Shown: piece by piece, positions 8,145-17,292 of the stretch | Numbering within the stretch: the first letter of the stretch is position 1 | Layout of the letters: every line of letters begins with the position of its first letter | From: Blastopirellula sediminis | Lineage (GTDB): Bacteria > Planctomycetota > Planctomycetia > Pirellulales > Pirellulaceae | DNA length: 64,000 bases | Reading direction: 5' to 3' | NCBI RefSeq assembly: GCF_020966755.1 | Contig: NZ_JAJKFT010000001.1 | Coordinates: 62,001-126,000, forward strand | The notes under the pieces: model-generated | Databases searched by the model: none | What the model saw: only the letters and a program-made list of their open reading frames with translations | Told to the model about the DNA's origin: nothing | Made by a program: the position numbers and the translations under genes

Positions 8145-9278
8145 ATGATGGGCAAAGTGATGAACGCGGCATCGCTGGTAGTTGCGTCGATTCTTTCGAC
8201 GACGGTTCTGGCGCAGCCGCCGAGACAAGTCCCTGCTGGAACCGAGATGAAAAAGGACCTGACCTACGCCAAGATCGGGGATCGAGAGCTGAAGCTCGAT
8301 CTCTATCTGCCGGAGAAGGCGGACAAGTCGCTGCCGTTGGTGATCTGGATTCATGGCGGCGGTTGGATGGCCGGAACCAAAGATGGTTGTCCCGCGCGTC
8401 GTCTGACTTCGGAAGGATACGCCGTCGCGAGCGTCGAATATCGCTTGAGCGGCGAAGCGGTCTTCCCGGCCCAGATCGAAGACTGCAAAGCGGCGGTCCG
8501 CTGGCTGCGCGCCAATGCGGAGAAGTATGGGATCAATCCGAATCGCTTTGGCGTCTGGGGAAGTTCGGCCGGTGGGCACCTGGTCGCGATGTTGGGGACG
8601 ACCAGCGATACCGAGAACTTTGACGTCGGAGAGCATCTCGACGTTTCGAGCCGCGTCCAGGCGGTCTGCGATTACTACGGACCGACCGACCTGTTGAAGA
8701 TGGACGAAGGGAAACCGGCGAATGCGCGTCGTCGTCATGACGCTCCTGATTCGCCTGAGTCGAAGTTGATCGGTGGGCCGATTCTCGAAAACAAAGAGAA
8801 GGCGGCGAAGGCGAATCCGATCAACTACATCAGTGCAAAAACGCCGCCGTTTCTGATCGTGCATGGGGACGTCGACCCGACGGTCGCGCATAGCCAAAGC
8901 GTGCTACTGTACGATGCGCTCAAGAAGGCGAACCTGCCGGTCCACTTTCATACGATCGAAGGCGCCGGGCATGGCAAAGGTTTTGGGGGTGCGGATGTGA
9001 CCGAGATGGTCGACAAGTTTTTCGCCAGCACGCTGAAGAGCGACGAGCCGGTGAAGAACGAACAAATCACTTCGACCAGCAAAGCGAGCGAGCCGCGCGG
9101 GGCCGCCGGTTCGCCGATGGGACCTGGGCGACAGTTGAGCTACGAGCAGGTGATGGCTCGCGCCGATCGCAACAAGGACGGCAAAGTCACCAAAGAGGAA
9201 TTTGATGGTCCTCCCCGCCTGTTTCCGGTCTTGGACCGTAACAATGACGGTGAAATTGGGCAGGAAGATTTTCGCTAA
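8145..9278 (+). CDS. Secreted alpha/beta-hydrolase (esterase) with C-terminal EF-hands
   Basis: This 377-residue exported esterase has a signal peptide at about 1-23. The oxyanion motif HGGGW is at 70-74, the nucleophile is Ser141 in GSSAG, and the acid and base are probably Asp in HGDVDPT and His in GAGHGKG. The hydrolase domain matches the BD-FAE/hormone-sensitive-lipase type. After a low-complexity linker come two calcium-binding EF-hand loops (DRNKDGKVTKEEF and DRNNDGEIGQEDF). The ATG at 8145 has GGGGAG upstream. It is the first of three exported proteins in a row, two of which carry EF-hands. The substrate is unknown. Confidence 0.87.
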   Translation: MMGKVMNAASLVVASILSTTVLAQPPRQVPAGTEMKKDLTYAKIGDRELKLDLYLPEKADKSLPLVIWIHGGGWMAGTKDGCPARRLTSEGYAVASVEYRLSGEAVFPAQIEDCKAAVRWLRANAEKYGINPNRFGVWGSSAGGHLVAMLGTTSDTENFDVGEHLDVSSRVQAVCDYYGPTDLLKMDEGKPANARRRHDAPDSPESKLIGGPILENKEKAAKANPINYISAKTPPFLIVHGDVDPTVAHSQSVLLYDALKKANLPVHFHTIEGAGHGKGFGGADVTEMVDKFFASTLKSDEPVKNEQITSTSKASEPRGAAGSPMGPGRQLSYEQVMARADRNKDGKVTKEEFDGPPRLFPVLDRNNDGEIGQEDFR

Positions 9279-9408
9279 CGTCTCATTTCGTAGCGTTTTT
9301 TGACAATTTCCCCGCTTCGCGGAACTTTCTACGGTTTAATTAGTTTAACGGATGTAACTGGGCGGCGCCGAAACGCCCAAGTCGCATCTACTCATCCAAG
9401 GAACTCTG

Positions 9409-10113
9409 TTGACTATGAATCAATCGAATTCGTTCTCGCGCCGTCGCTGGATGGCCGGAGCTTTCGGCATCGCTTGTTTTACGACCCGCGGGCTGTTCGC
9501 CGATTATCTGTTTCCTTCTCCGTCGATGACGGAAGGGCCGTTCTATCCGGACAAGATGCCGCTTGATCAAGACAACGACCTGATCATCATCGGCGACAGT
9601 CTGACGCCTGCAGTGGGCGAGATCACGCATCTGACGGGACGCGTGTTGTCGACCAGCGGTGAGCCGATTCGCAATGCGACGGTCGAAATCTGGCAGTGCG
9701 ACGCCAACGCGGTCTATCTGCACACGGCCGACAGCCGCACGAAACAGAGCCAACAGGATAAGAACTTCCAGGGCTTTGGTCGCTTTGAAACGGCCTCGAC
9801 CGGCGAGTATCGTTTCCGCACGATCAAGCCGGTTCCTTATCCGGGCCGTCCGGCTGGACATATTCACGCGAAGGTGAAAGTCGGCGGACGCGAAGTATTG
9901 ACGACGCAGATCTTCGTTCGCGGCGCCGAAGGGAACGCTCGCGACGGCATTTACCGCAGCGCCGGAGACGTGATTGATCGTGAATTGGTTACGGCCGATT
10001 TCACGCCGGTTCCCGGATCCAAGATCGGCGAATTGGCGGCCAGCTTTGACTTCGTCATCGGCCGTACCCCGGACGATCGCAACTTCCCCTCGACCCGTCG
10101 CGCCCCTCGCTAA
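9409..10113 (+). CDS. Tat-exported intradiol ring-cleavage dioxygenase-like protein
   Basis: This 234-residue protein resembles protocatechuate 3,4-dioxygenase, which opens catechol rings with non-haem Fe(III). It begins with a twin-arginine signal (SRRRWMAGAFGIA), so it is exported folded. The family opening TEGPFYPD is present, and the four iron ligands can be assigned: Tyr in ANAVY, Tyr in KPVPYPG, and two His in GHIHAKV. TTG at 9409 has an AAGGA site 6 bases upstream; ATG at 9415 is the alternative. The substrate in this exported branch is not established and may not be a free catechol. Confidence 0.85.
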   Translation: MTMNQSNSFSRRRWMAGAFGIACFTTRGLFADYLFPSPSMTEGPFYPDKMPLDQDNDLIIIGDSLTPAVGEITHLTGRVLSTSGEPIRNATVEIWQCDANAVYLHTADSRTKQSQQDKNFQGFGRFETASTGEYRFRTIKPVPYPGRPAGHIHAKVKVGGREVLTTQIFVRGAEGNARDGIYRSAGDVIDRELVTADFTPVPGSKIGELAASFDFVIGRTPDDRNFPSTRRAPR

Positions 10114-10145
10114 GGCGGACTTTCTTTTCTTCAGGAGTTTGGAAC

Positions 10146-10844
10146 ATGAGATGGCATTTTGTGAAGTCGCTGGCCTTGGCCGCGGCGTTTGGTTTGGCGT
10201 CGACTTCCCTTTGGGCGCAAGGCCCCGGCGGTCCGGGTGGCCCGGGAGGTCCTGGCGGACCGGGCGGCAATCAACGCGGCAACAGCTCCGCCGACGAGAT
10301 GATCGCTCGCCTGATGAAGTTGGACGCCAATCAAGATGGTCAGCTGACGAAGGACGAAGTGACTGATCGTCGTTTGCTCCGTTTGTTCACGGCCGCGGAT
10401 GCCGACAAAGACGATGTGGTGACCTCCGACGAGTTGCAAACCTACCTCGCCAGCCAGGCCAGTAGCCTGCGTGGCCAGCAAGGGGGCCAACGCGGCCAAG
10501 GTGGGCCTGGGATGGGGCCCGGCGGCCAAGGTGGTCCCGGAGGGCCGGGTGGACAAGGGATGGGCCCCGGTGGTCCGGGAATGGGCATGGGCCCAGGCGG
10601 CATGATGGGACCGCCGCGAATCGGCGAAGTGATGCCTTCGTTCGTGCAGCAGATGCTGAATCTGACGCCGGAGCAGCAAGCGCAAATCGCCGCACTGCAG
10701 CAAAAGGTGAACGCTGAACTAGCGGCCATTTTGACCGACGAACAGGAAGCCAAATGCGTTCAGATGATGCAGGGCGGTCCTGGCGGACAACAAGGCGGGC
10801 CTCGTGGCGAAGGCGGTCAGCGTGGCGGCCGTGGCCAACGCTAA
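10146..10844 (+). CDS. Secreted glycine-rich EF-hand protein
   Basis: This 232-residue protein has a signal peptide (1-24, LWAQ), a short Gly-Pro run, two EF-hand-like loops (DANQDGQLTKDEV and DADKDDVVTSDEL), a long Gly/Pro/Met/Gln-rich stretch, and an LNLTPEQQAQIAAL helix near the C terminus that resembles the LTxxQ motif of Spy/CpxP periplasmic proteins. It lies 32 bases after the dioxygenase gene with an AGGAG site, so the two are likely one transcript. The second loop lacks some of the usual side-chain ligands. Its function is unknown. Confidence 0.8.
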   Translation: MRWHFVKSLALAAAFGLASTSLWAQGPGGPGGPGGPGGPGGNQRGNSSADEMIARLMKLDANQDGQLTKDEVTDRRLLRLFTAADADKDDVVTSDELQTYLASQASSLRGQQGGQRGQGGPGMGPGGQGGPGGPGGQGMGPGGPGMGMGPGGMMGPPRIGEVMPSFVQQMLNLTPEQQAQIAALQQKVNAELAAILTDEQEAKCVQMMQGGPGGQQGGPRGEGGQRGGRGQR

Positions 10845-10863
10845 TCGCATGTGACTACGACAA

Positions 10864-10897
10864 GAAAGGGACAAGCCAATCGCTCGTCCCTTTTTTT
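10864..10897 (+). terminator. Rho-independent terminator after the EF-hand gene
   Basis: AAAGGGAC pairs with GTCCCTTT across a 13-base loop and runs into seven T residues. The convergent VOC gene ends 12 bases beyond. Confidence 0.85.
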
Positions 10898-10908
10898 ATG
10901 CGCCGACG

Positions 10909-11352
10909 CTATTCGTCAGACGTTTCCCATGGATTGTAGGTGCCGATCGTCCAGAGACGGCCTTCCAGATCGCGACAGGTAAAATCGCGGCCGCCGTACT
11001 CTTCATCCTTGATGTCGATCACGATTTTGGCTCCGGCGGCTTTCGCTTTCGTGTAGATCGCATCGGCGTCGGCGACGACCAGATAGACGCTTTGCGTTTC
11101 GCAGTCGCCGATCTCTTCCGGCTGTTTGATCAGCTTTCCCCACTCCGACTCATTCTCGATCGAGCCGAGCATGATCATGCCGCCGCCGGAAAAGGTGAGC
11201 TGCGCGTGGGCGATCGTACCCCCTTCGCCGTGATAGACGGCGTGTCGTTTAAACCCAAAGACGTCGCACAGCCAATCGATTGCGGCGGATGCGTCATGGT
11301 AGCGCAGACAGGAAACGACCATCGACCCCTGGTTAACGGCGGTGGATGACAT
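10909..11352 (-). CDS. VOC-superfamily protein (glyoxalase/bleomycin-resistance fold)
   Basis: This is a 147-residue single-domain cytoplasmic protein with the paired beta-alpha-beta-beta-beta pattern of the VOC superfamily: CLRYHDASAAIDWLCDVFGF in the first half and VYLVVADADAIYTKAKAAG in the second, ending with RDFTCRDLEGRLWTIGTY. Members close in pattern are annotated PhnB/YdfO-like or glyoxalase-like. No activity can be assigned. Its start overlaps the extended frame of the divergent NUDIX gene, and the true promoter region lies between 11353 and 11450. Confidence 0.85.
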   Translation of the reverse strand: MSSTAVNQGSMVVSCLRYHDASAAIDWLCDVFGFKRHAVYHGEGGTIAHAQLTFSGGGMIMLGSIENESEWGKLIKQPEEIGDCETQSVYLVVADADAIYTKAKAAGAKIVIDIKDEEYGGRDFTCRDLEGRLWTIGTYNPWETSDE

Positions 11353-11449
11353 TGGTATGCTCCCGAAAAGGTGCGAAGGTGAGCGACTCTATCGGCAATG
11401 TACCGGACGTCGCACGCAGGTCCCAGCAGATTTTGAAAAAGGAAGAGGA

Positions 11450-11956
11450 ATGGTCGATCGACGCTATGAAGGAGTTCGCTTCGCGGTGGATCGGGTTGTG
11501 CATGATGGCCGCCAGCGCGATATCGTGCGGCATCCGGGCGCGGCGGTGATCTTGCCGATTGTTGGCGACGACCAGATCTGCTTGATTCGCAACTATCGCG
11601 TTTCGGTCGAAGAAACGCTGATTGAACTGCCGGCCGGGACCCTTGAGCCGAATGAACCGCCGGAAATTACCGCTGCCCGCGAACTGACCGAAGAGACTGG
11701 CTATACCGCGGAATCGGTCGAGCTGCTGGTGAAGTTCTATCCGTCGCCAGGGATCATGGATGAGCGGATGTTCGTCTACGTCGCTACGGGACTAACCGCA
11801 GGGGCGCCAGAGCGGGAAGCGGGGGAAGAGATCGAGAACCTCGTCGTTTCACTGGATGAAGCGATCTCGATGATCGGCGACGGCCAAATCAAAGACGGCA
11901 AGACGATCGCGGGCCTCCTTTACTACGAGCGATTCCGGCGCAGCTCGCAGGCGTAA
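11450..11956 (+). CDS. NUDIX hydrolase (ADP-ribose pyrophosphatase type)
   Basis: This 168-residue enzyme hydrolyses nucleoside-diphosphate-linked substrates. The NUDIX box fits the consensus GX5EX7REUXEEXGU exactly, running from GTLEPNE to RELTEETGY, and the following Pro-rich FYPSPGIMDERM matches the ADP-ribose pyrophosphatase subgroup. I chose ATG 11450 because the family N terminus (FAVDRVVHDGRQRDIVRHPG) begins just after it; the frame stays open to 11342, so the start is uncertain. A GGAAGAGG stretch directly precedes it. Confidence 0.85.
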   Translation: MVDRRYEGVRFAVDRVVHDGRQRDIVRHPGAAVILPIVGDDQICLIRNYRVSVEETLIELPAGTLEPNEPPEITAARELTEETGYTAESVELLVKFYPSPGIMDERMFVYVATGLTAGAPEREAGEEIENLVVSLDEAISMIGDGQIKDGKTIAGLLYYERFRRSSQA

Positions 11957-11967
11957 ATACGCGCACG

Positions 11968-12003
11968 AAAAAAGGCCCTGCGATTGGGGATCGCAGAGCC
12001 TTC
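11968..12003 (-). terminator. Terminator for the first DUF1559 gene
   Basis: Read on the minus strand, AAGGCTCTGCGAT pairs with ATCGCAGGGCCTT around a short C-rich loop and is followed by six T residues. It can also stop the convergent NUDIX transcript. Confidence 0.85.
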
Positions 12004-12033
12004 AGGGGCAGATGGGGCGCTGACGCGGGGCTC

Positions 12034-12933
12034 TTAATCGAGCGTGACGACCTGACCGTCATTGCGAGCGGCCAGATATCCCAGCGTGGTCAGGTTGATC
12101 GTCACCGGAATGTTGTGGACGCTGCCGTCGACGAACACGAACTGGCAGATGCCGGGATGGTAGCTGCCGAAGATCGCGCCGCTGTTGTCTTTGATCGTGC
12201 GGGCCAAGCCATAGCCGGAACCAGCTTTGCGGGTCGAGTTGCCATGGTCGCCGTTGTACGCGCCGCCGTCGCCGGCTCCGGTTTCGCCGAAACGGGTCTG
12301 ATTCACATGCTTTTCGCCAACCATTAGCGTATTGCTCAAGCCGTCGGTGATGTCGCGGAAGTTCAGCCCTTTCTGATTCCCTTTCGAGCTTGGCTCGCCT
12401 TGGTAGCGATAGAAGACGCCGTTGAAGGTCGAGTCAGTCCAGTAGTCAGCTCCCGTCGTACCGCCGTTGCTGGCGTAGTCGGCCAGCGCCCCGTTAACGA
12501 CGACGCTGGTGTTGCCGTCTTGGATGTCGCCGACGCTCAATAGGCCTTTGCCGTCACGCCGTGACGGGCAGAAGTATTCTTCGACTGAAGTCTCGCGAGC
12601 CAGTTGGTTCGCCGTGTTGTAGTAGTTCTTCGTCAGGTCCCATTTTTCGTACAAGTTCCCTTGTTCGATCTGCGGCAGAATATCGACCAGCCAAGTCTGA
12701 TAGACGTCTTTGCGACCATTCGGCAGATGGCCGAACGTGTCGTGGTGATTGTGCATCGCCAGACCGATCTGCTTCAGGTTGTTCGAGCAGCTCATGCGAC
12801 GGGCCGCTTCGCGGGCTTGCTGCACCGCAGGAAGCAGAAGTGCGATCAAGACGCCGATGATCGCGATGACCACCAACAGCTCAACCAGGGTAAAGCCGAT
12901 CCGAGATCGGTCGCGACGAAGGAGCATGGACAT
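12034..12933 (-). CDS. DUF1559 domain pseudopilin-like protein, copy 1
   Basis: This 299-residue protein has a type IV prepilin-like N terminus ([15 protein letters not shown]), cleaved before Phe in the pilin and type II secretion families, followed by the hallmark [20 protein letters not shown] of DUF1559. The C terminus carries the expected FVFVDGSV block. Planctomycetes encode very many such proteins; they are surface or periplasmic and of unknown role. I chose ATG 12933; a second ATG lies two codons in, and the frame stays open upstream. Tandem with two paralogues in the same orientation. Confidence 0.9.
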   Translation of the reverse strand: MSMLLRRDRSRIGFTLVELLVVIAIIGVLIALLLPAVQQAREAARRMSCSNNLKQIGLAMHNHHDTFGHLPNGRKDVYQTWLVDILPQIEQGNLYEKWDLTKNYYNTANQLARETSVEEYFCPSRRDGKGLLSVGDIQDGNTSVVVNGALADYASNGGTTGADYWTDSTFNGVFYRYQGEPSSKGNQKGLNFRDITDGLSNTLMVGEKHVNQTRFGETGAGDGGAYNGDHGNSTRKAGSGYGLARTIKDNSGAIFGSYHPGICQFVFVDGSVHNIPVTINLTTLGYLAARNDGQVVTLD

Positions 12934-13180
12934 ACAGGGTGTACCCAGAGAAATAGAGATAAATGGATGGGCATTCGCGCCGAATAGCGCTGCAATCTTA
13001 AAAGTAACAAGAACAAAAAAATCTACAAATGTACTGAGGATGTTTTCGGCGAAATTGTCCTCGCTAGAGGCAACTGAGGGAAAGTCCATCCAGTGGATGA
13101 ACATATCCCATGGTGTTGCCGAAAGTGATGGCGCTAAGCAGTTAGCGTCGGAGAGCTCGCCAAGCCCCTTGACTTCGCGG

Positions 13181-14059
13181 CTAATCGAGCGTGACGACCT
13201 CGCCGTCATTGCGTGCCGCCAGACGACCCAGGGTGGTCGTGCTGGTCGTTACGTTGACGTTGCGAACGCTGCCGTCAACGAAGACGAATTGGCAGACGCC
13301 GGGGTGGTAGCTTCCAAAGATGCTGCCGCTTGTGTCGCGTTTGGTGCGAGCGAGCGAATAACTGGGCCCGGCATAGCGGTTTGACTGACCATGGTCGCCG
13401 TTATAGGCGACGCTGTCGCCGTAGCTCTTCTCGCCAAAGTGATCGAGATGGACGTGCTTTTCGCCCACCATGAAGGTGTTGCTCGTCCCATCGGTGACGT
13501 CACGCAACCCAAGGCCTTTGGTTGCTCCTCGTCCGAGCAGCAAAAAAACGCCGTTAAAGGTCGACGAGTCGAAGTAGTCGGGACTGTTGGTTCCGGCGTT
13601 GCAAGCGTAGTCGGCGACCGCCCCTTTGATCGTGTAGTTCGTGTCGTCGCTCACGTCATCTTTGCTCAATTCGGTCCCGTCCCGTCGCGAAGGGCAAAAA
13701 AAGGCGTCGACCGACGTTTCGCGGGCTGCCTGGTTGTTGGCGTGATAGATGTTCTTGGTGAAGTCCCACTTTTCATACAGATTCTGCTGTTCGATGAACG
13801 GCAGGAGATCGACCAGCCACGTTTGATACGTATCTTTGCGGCTGCAGGGGAGCGTGCCGTAGGTGTCATGGTGATTGTGCATCGCCAAGCCGATCTGCTT
13901 CAGGTTGTTCGAGCAGCTCATCCGGCGAGCCGCTTCCCGGGCCTGTTGCACAGCTGGCAGCAACAGCGCGATCAAGACGCCGATGATGGCGATCACGACG
14001 AGCAGTTCGACCAGCGTAAAGCCGGCGCGCGCCTGCGGTCGAAGCGAGGAGTCAGCCAT
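13181..14059 (-). CDS. DUF1559 domain pseudopilin-like protein, copy 2
   Basis: This 292-residue paralogue has the same N-terminal methylation/cleavage motif after RPQARA and the same [16 protein letters not shown] block. The middle part differs from copy 1, but [17 protein letters not shown] and [10 protein letters not shown] are conserved. The ATG at 14059 has AAGG about 10 bases upstream. It sits 247 bases upstream of copy 1 and seems to be its own unit, as the gaps are larger than in an operon. Confidence 0.9.
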   Translation of the reverse strand: MADSSLRPQARAGFTLVELLVVIAIIGVLIALLLPAVQQAREAARRMSCSNNLKQIGLAMHNHHDTYGTLPCSRKDTYQTWLVDLLPFIEQQNLYEKWDFTKNIYHANNQAARETSVDAFFCPSRRDGTELSKDDVSDDTNYTIKGAVADYACNAGTNSPDYFDSSTFNGVFLLLGRGATKGLGLRDVTDGTSNTFMVGEKHVHLDHFGEKSYGDSVAYNGDHGQSNRYAGPSYSLARTKRDTSGSIFGSYHPGVCQFVFVDGSVRNVNVTTSTTTLGRLAARNDGEVVTLD

Positions 14060-14388
14060 TGCGATATTGCCTTGGAAAAGAAAAACAGAATCGATGAGAA
14101 TTGACAAAATATCGGAATTCACATGCAAAATAACAACTTTAAAAAATTCTTCAAATGTATTGTGGCATTTTGCGGAAAGATGTTTGTTGTAGATGCCGTC
14201 TAGAGCCGCGGAATTCTCCTTGCCATGAATTGAGTGGCAATTTTCGCAAGGAAAAAATGTCCTTCGCTACGCCGGCAAATGACCCGCAGAGTGCGGATGA
14301 GATCGCCCAAAAGAGCTTCGTTGGTTCAAAATGAAAAAGCCGGGCGACGCTGTGGCGGCCCGGCTTTGTTCCGTGAAAGCGCGCGGAA
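14060..14388. other. Gene-free spacer between DUF1559 copies 2 and 3
   Basis: No open frame with support was seen. The segment 14060-14170 is AT-richer than its surroundings and probably holds the promoter of copy 2. The part near 14333-14369 holds the terminator of copy 3. Confidence 0.4.
14333..14369 (-). terminator. Terminator for the third DUF1559 gene
   Basis: On the minus strand AAAGCCGGGC pairs with GCCCGGCTTT over a 12-base loop and ends in a T-rich run (TTTTTCATTTT). Confidence 0.88.
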
Positions 14389-15285
14389 TCAGAAGTCGTA
14401 GTTCACGACTTCGCCATCATTTCGAGAAGCGAGATAGCCGAGCGTCGTCGCGTTGATCGTCACCGGAATATTACGCACGCTGCCGTCGACAAAGACGAAC
14501 TGACAGATGCCGGGGTGGTAGCTTCCAAAGATCCCGACCGAAGTGTCGTGGGGAGAACGAGACAGCGTCTTGCCGGGCCCCGCGAATCGCATCGAATTGA
14601 AGTTATCGCCGTTATAACCCCCGCCGTCGGCCGCAGATCCTTGGCCGAAGCGAGCGATGTCGACATGTTTTTCGCCAACCAACATCGTGTTGCTCGTTCC
14701 GTCGGTGACGTCTCGAAAGGCGAGGCCGTGCGGTGCGCCGTGGCCGCCGTTTCCATAAAGCCGAAACAGGCCGTCGAAGTTGGCGTTATCGGCGTAGTCA
14801 TTGCTGCTGGTTCCGATGTTGGCGGCGTAGTCCGCAACCATGCCAACCGCTTTCTCCACACCTGCATTTTGCAGCGACTCTTCTTCGCTCAACATCGGTG
14901 ATCGGCGAGAAGGGCAATAGAGCGCATCCACCGGCGTTTCTCGGGCTAATTTGTTCGTTGCGTGATAGTAGTTCTTGCTTCGGTTCCATTGATCGGACAG
15001 GTTCCCCTGCTCTAGGAACTTCAGCATATCGACGACCCAATTCTGGTATCCATCACGACGACTGTTGGGCAAGACGCCGTAGACGTCATGGTGATTGTGT
15101 AGCGCCAACCCAATCTGCTTGAGGTTGTTCGAGCAACTCATCCGCCGAGCCGCTTCGCGGGCCTGTTGAACGGCGGGAAGGAGCAGTGCGATCAAGACGC
15201 CGATGATCGCGATGACCACCAGAAGTTCGACCAGCGTAAATGCGCGGCGAGAAAAATGATAATGAGTCAAGAGTTCGCCCTTCAT
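14389..15285 (-). CDS. DUF1559 domain pseudopilin-like protein, copy 3
   Basis: This is the third tandem paralogue, 298 residues. The prepilin-like segment starts at about residue 15 ([15 protein letters not shown]), followed by the [16 protein letters not shown] block and, at the end, [13 protein letters not shown]. Its C terminus is closest to copy 1 ([15 protein letters not shown] versus [15 protein letters not shown]), so copies 1 and 3 may be the more recent duplicates. No strong ribosome site precedes the ATG. A small lipoprotein gene of the type often found next to DUF1559 genes is divergent at 15574. Confidence 0.9.
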   Translation of the reverse strand: MKGELLTHYHFSRRAFTLVELLVVIAIIGVLIALLLPAVQQAREAARRMSCSNNLKQIGLALHNHHDVYGVLPNSRRDGYQNWVVDMLKFLEQGNLSDQWNRSKNYYHATNKLARETPVDALYCPSRRSPMLSEEESLQNAGVEKAVGMVADYAANIGTSSNDYADNANFDGLFRLYGNGGHGAPHGLAFRDVTDGTSNTMLVGEKHVDIARFGQGSAADGGGYNGDNFNSMRFAGPGKTLSRSPHDTSVGIFGSYHPGICQFVFVDGSVRNIPVTINATTLGYLASRNDGEVVNYDF

Positions 15286-15573
15286 GATTCAAAATAGGAA
15301 TTGGAGAATCCGACGGCATGCATGAGGTGCGGATCTCAGGCATCGACGCCGACACGGGGCGAATGGGCGCGATGCGATTGCTCAATTCAGAGCGTCTGGC
15401 ATGTAGGGAAAACGGGAGTCGCGAAACTCTGCTTCTTTGGCTTTCGGATCTTGCGAATAGCGTGGTGTCGCAAAATATTTTGCAATAATTCTCAGAGTGT
15501 TTCCGTTTGGTTCCCAATCTACTAAACTGATGGGGGATTGGAAGCGATATTCTGCATAATCATGGGGAACTTT

Positions 15574-15993
15574 ATGGGATATTGGCGATCGGTAATACTC
15601 TGTGGCGGTTTTTCTGTCCTTGCCATCACTCTCGGCTGCAGCAATGGAACATATCCCGTTCATGGATCGATCGTCTATCCCGACGGATCGCCCGCGAAGG
15701 AGCTTTCTGGCGGCGCTGTCGAACTCGATTCGCTCGATCAGCCGATTAGTGCACGCGGTTCGATCGACGACCAAGGAAAGTTCGTGATCTCGACGTTTGA
15801 AGCGGACGACGGCGCCGTTCCGGGGAAGCATCGCGTCCTGATCGTTTCGCGTCAGGCGACCGGAGACGAACCAGTTGGCAAAGTGATCGACTCGAAGTAT
15901 CAGAGATTCGAGACGTCTGGCCTAGAGCTGGAAGTGACGCCGGGAACGAACACGCCGACCTTTACGGTCGAGCGTGCGAAGTCGGGGCGATAA
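15574..15993 (+). CDS. Small secreted lipoprotein, carboxypeptidase-regulatory-like fold
   Basis: This 139-residue protein has a lipoprotein signal ending in the lipobox TLGC at about residue 21, then one beta-sandwich-like domain (GSIVYPDGSPAK, GSIDDQGKFVISTF, VPGKHRVLIVS) of the transthyretin/carboxypeptidase-regulatory type. Such lipoproteins are common next to DUF1559 genes in Planctomycetes, but their role is unknown. I chose ATG 15574 because GGGGAA lies 6 bases upstream and the lipobox then falls at normal distance; ATG 15562 is the alternative. Confidence 0.75.
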   Translation: MGYWRSVILCGGFSVLAITLGCSNGTYPVHGSIVYPDGSPAKELSGGAVELDSLDQPISARGSIDDQGKFVISTFEADDGAVPGKHRVLIVSRQATGDEPVGKVIDSKYQRFETSGLELEVTPGTNTPTFTVERAKSGR

Positions 15994-16020
15994 GGGGCGA
16001 CAGCAATTGGGGGACGACGA

Positions 16021-17100
16021 TTAATAGTCGTACCAGATGCCGAAACCGACCTGCTGTTCCCAGTACTGGTAGAACGAAAGCTGGCTGCTATTGCCGTTGT
16101 AGTAATTCAGACCCATGCGGAGTAGATGGCCGGAGTCGTCGCCGACCCACGCCCAGCCGGTTTGCACGGTAACGCTGCCGCCGAAGTTGACCTCTTCTCG
16201 CAAGTGTCCGTCGATCGCGAAGAATGGTTCGCCGCGAATGCCCGTCGACCGGGTCGGCGCCCATTCAAAGCCGAAGTCGAATTCCCACGGCTCCGAGATG
16301 GTCGAGTAAAACGCCCAGCCGATTTGTCCGTAAACACGGACCTTTTCGGACAGGTAGATCGAGTGTCCCAGGATCAGTACGTCGCGTGAGTAGTTGAGCC
16401 GGGGGAAGCTCGGATTCTTCAGCAGGAACTCGTCCCCTAGGTGCGAGCTGAGGTGGTAGTAGCCGAATCGCGTCCGGTGATTAGGAGCGTCTCGATAGCT
16501 CCAGGTAAGTTGGGTGCCGGCGCGAAAGTCGGCGCTGCGTACGTCTACATCTTCTGGAATGTCGAGTCGCACCTTCGCAGAACCTTCAACGTCCCATTGC
16601 ACGCCTTGCGGCAAGAATGGGTCGTGATTGCCGTAGCGAAAGACACCGAAGCGTCCACCGAGATTGCCGTCCAAGATAGTGCTGCCGCGAAAGCCGGTAA
16701 GGTCGCCGATTTTTACGGACAGACGCGATTCCTGGACGTTCGCCAGGTGGGCTTTGTAGATGTGTCCAGTTGGCAGCAATTGGAAGTCGTACTGGTCGTC
16801 GCCGTAGCCGCAAAAAGGATCTTGCGTCAGCTCGTACTCGGAGACTTCAATCGGGTGATCGGGAAACGGCAGGCCTTCTTGCGCATCGACCATTTCAATT
16901 TGCGAGAGGTTGGACATCCCAAACGTTGGGCGCGGTCCAGAATAATCCTCCCCAGGGATTAATGTGTTGAGGTCGCGCTGGTACGCTTCTTGATATTGGG
17001 CCTGAGCCGATCCCGCTCCAGAAAGCAACCAGACCGTCATCCCTACGGCGATGCAAGCCGCGTATCGGATAGTCTTCTTGTCGCTGTTTACGGAAATCAT
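16021..17100 (-). CDS. DUF1207 family exported protein
   Basis: This 359-residue protein has a signal peptide (about 1-35, AGSAQAQ). The mature part is rich in alternating hydrophobic and aromatic residues typical of outer-membrane beta-strands. Blocks such as QWDVEGSAKVRLDI, the FGYYHLSSHLGDEFLLKNP segment and NYSRDVLILG identify it as DUF1207. It ends in an aromatic residue (WYDY), as outer-membrane proteins often do. No function is established. It is divergent from the thiamine-binding protein gene, with an operator-like palindrome between them. Confidence 0.82.
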   Translation of the reverse strand: MISVNSDKKTIRYAACIAVGMTVWLLSGAGSAQAQYQEAYQRDLNTLIPGEDYSGPRPTFGMSNLSQIEMVDAQEGLPFPDHPIEVSEYELTQDPFCGYGDDQYDFQLLPTGHIYKAHLANVQESRLSVKIGDLTGFRGSTILDGNLGGRFGVFRYGNHDPFLPQGVQWDVEGSAKVRLDIPEDVDVRSADFRAGTQLTWSYRDAPNHRTRFGYYHLSSHLGDEFLLKNPSFPRLNYSRDVLILGHSIYLSEKVRVYGQIGWAFYSTISEPWEFDFGFEWAPTRSTGIRGEPFFAIDGHLREEVNFGGSVTVQTGWAWVGDDSGHLLRMGLNYYNGNSSQLSFYQYWEQQVGFGIWYDY

Positions 17101-17236
17101 CGTCCAGGTCCTGCGCTTGTCTTCTAAACTTCGCCGCAGTTAGGTTATGGGTTCTCTCGCCTTACTCGGCGAAACTGAAGGGGGCGTAGTTTAGTGATTG
17201 GGTGTTGCCGGCTCTAGGGCACTTTTCGTCTCAAAA

Positions 17237-17250
17237 GTGAACCGGTTCAC
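17237..17250. promoter_or_regulatory. 14-bp perfect palindrome, operator-like
   Basis: GTGAACCGGTTCAC is its own reverse complement and has the central CG and TGAACCGGTTCA core typical of LacI/GalR-family operators. It lies 43 bases before the thiamine-binding protein start and 137 bases before the divergent DUF1207 start. No regulator gene is adjacent. Confidence 0.45.
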
Positions 17251-17292
17251 GAATTGTAAAAGTTTTTCCGCTAGCGAAACGTTGATTGAGCC

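Noticed and set aside
10500-10610. Repeated GGxxGG stretches as a DNA tandem repeat
   Set aside because: They encode the Gly/Pro/Met-rich segment of an exported protein in frame. The repeat is irregular at DNA level.
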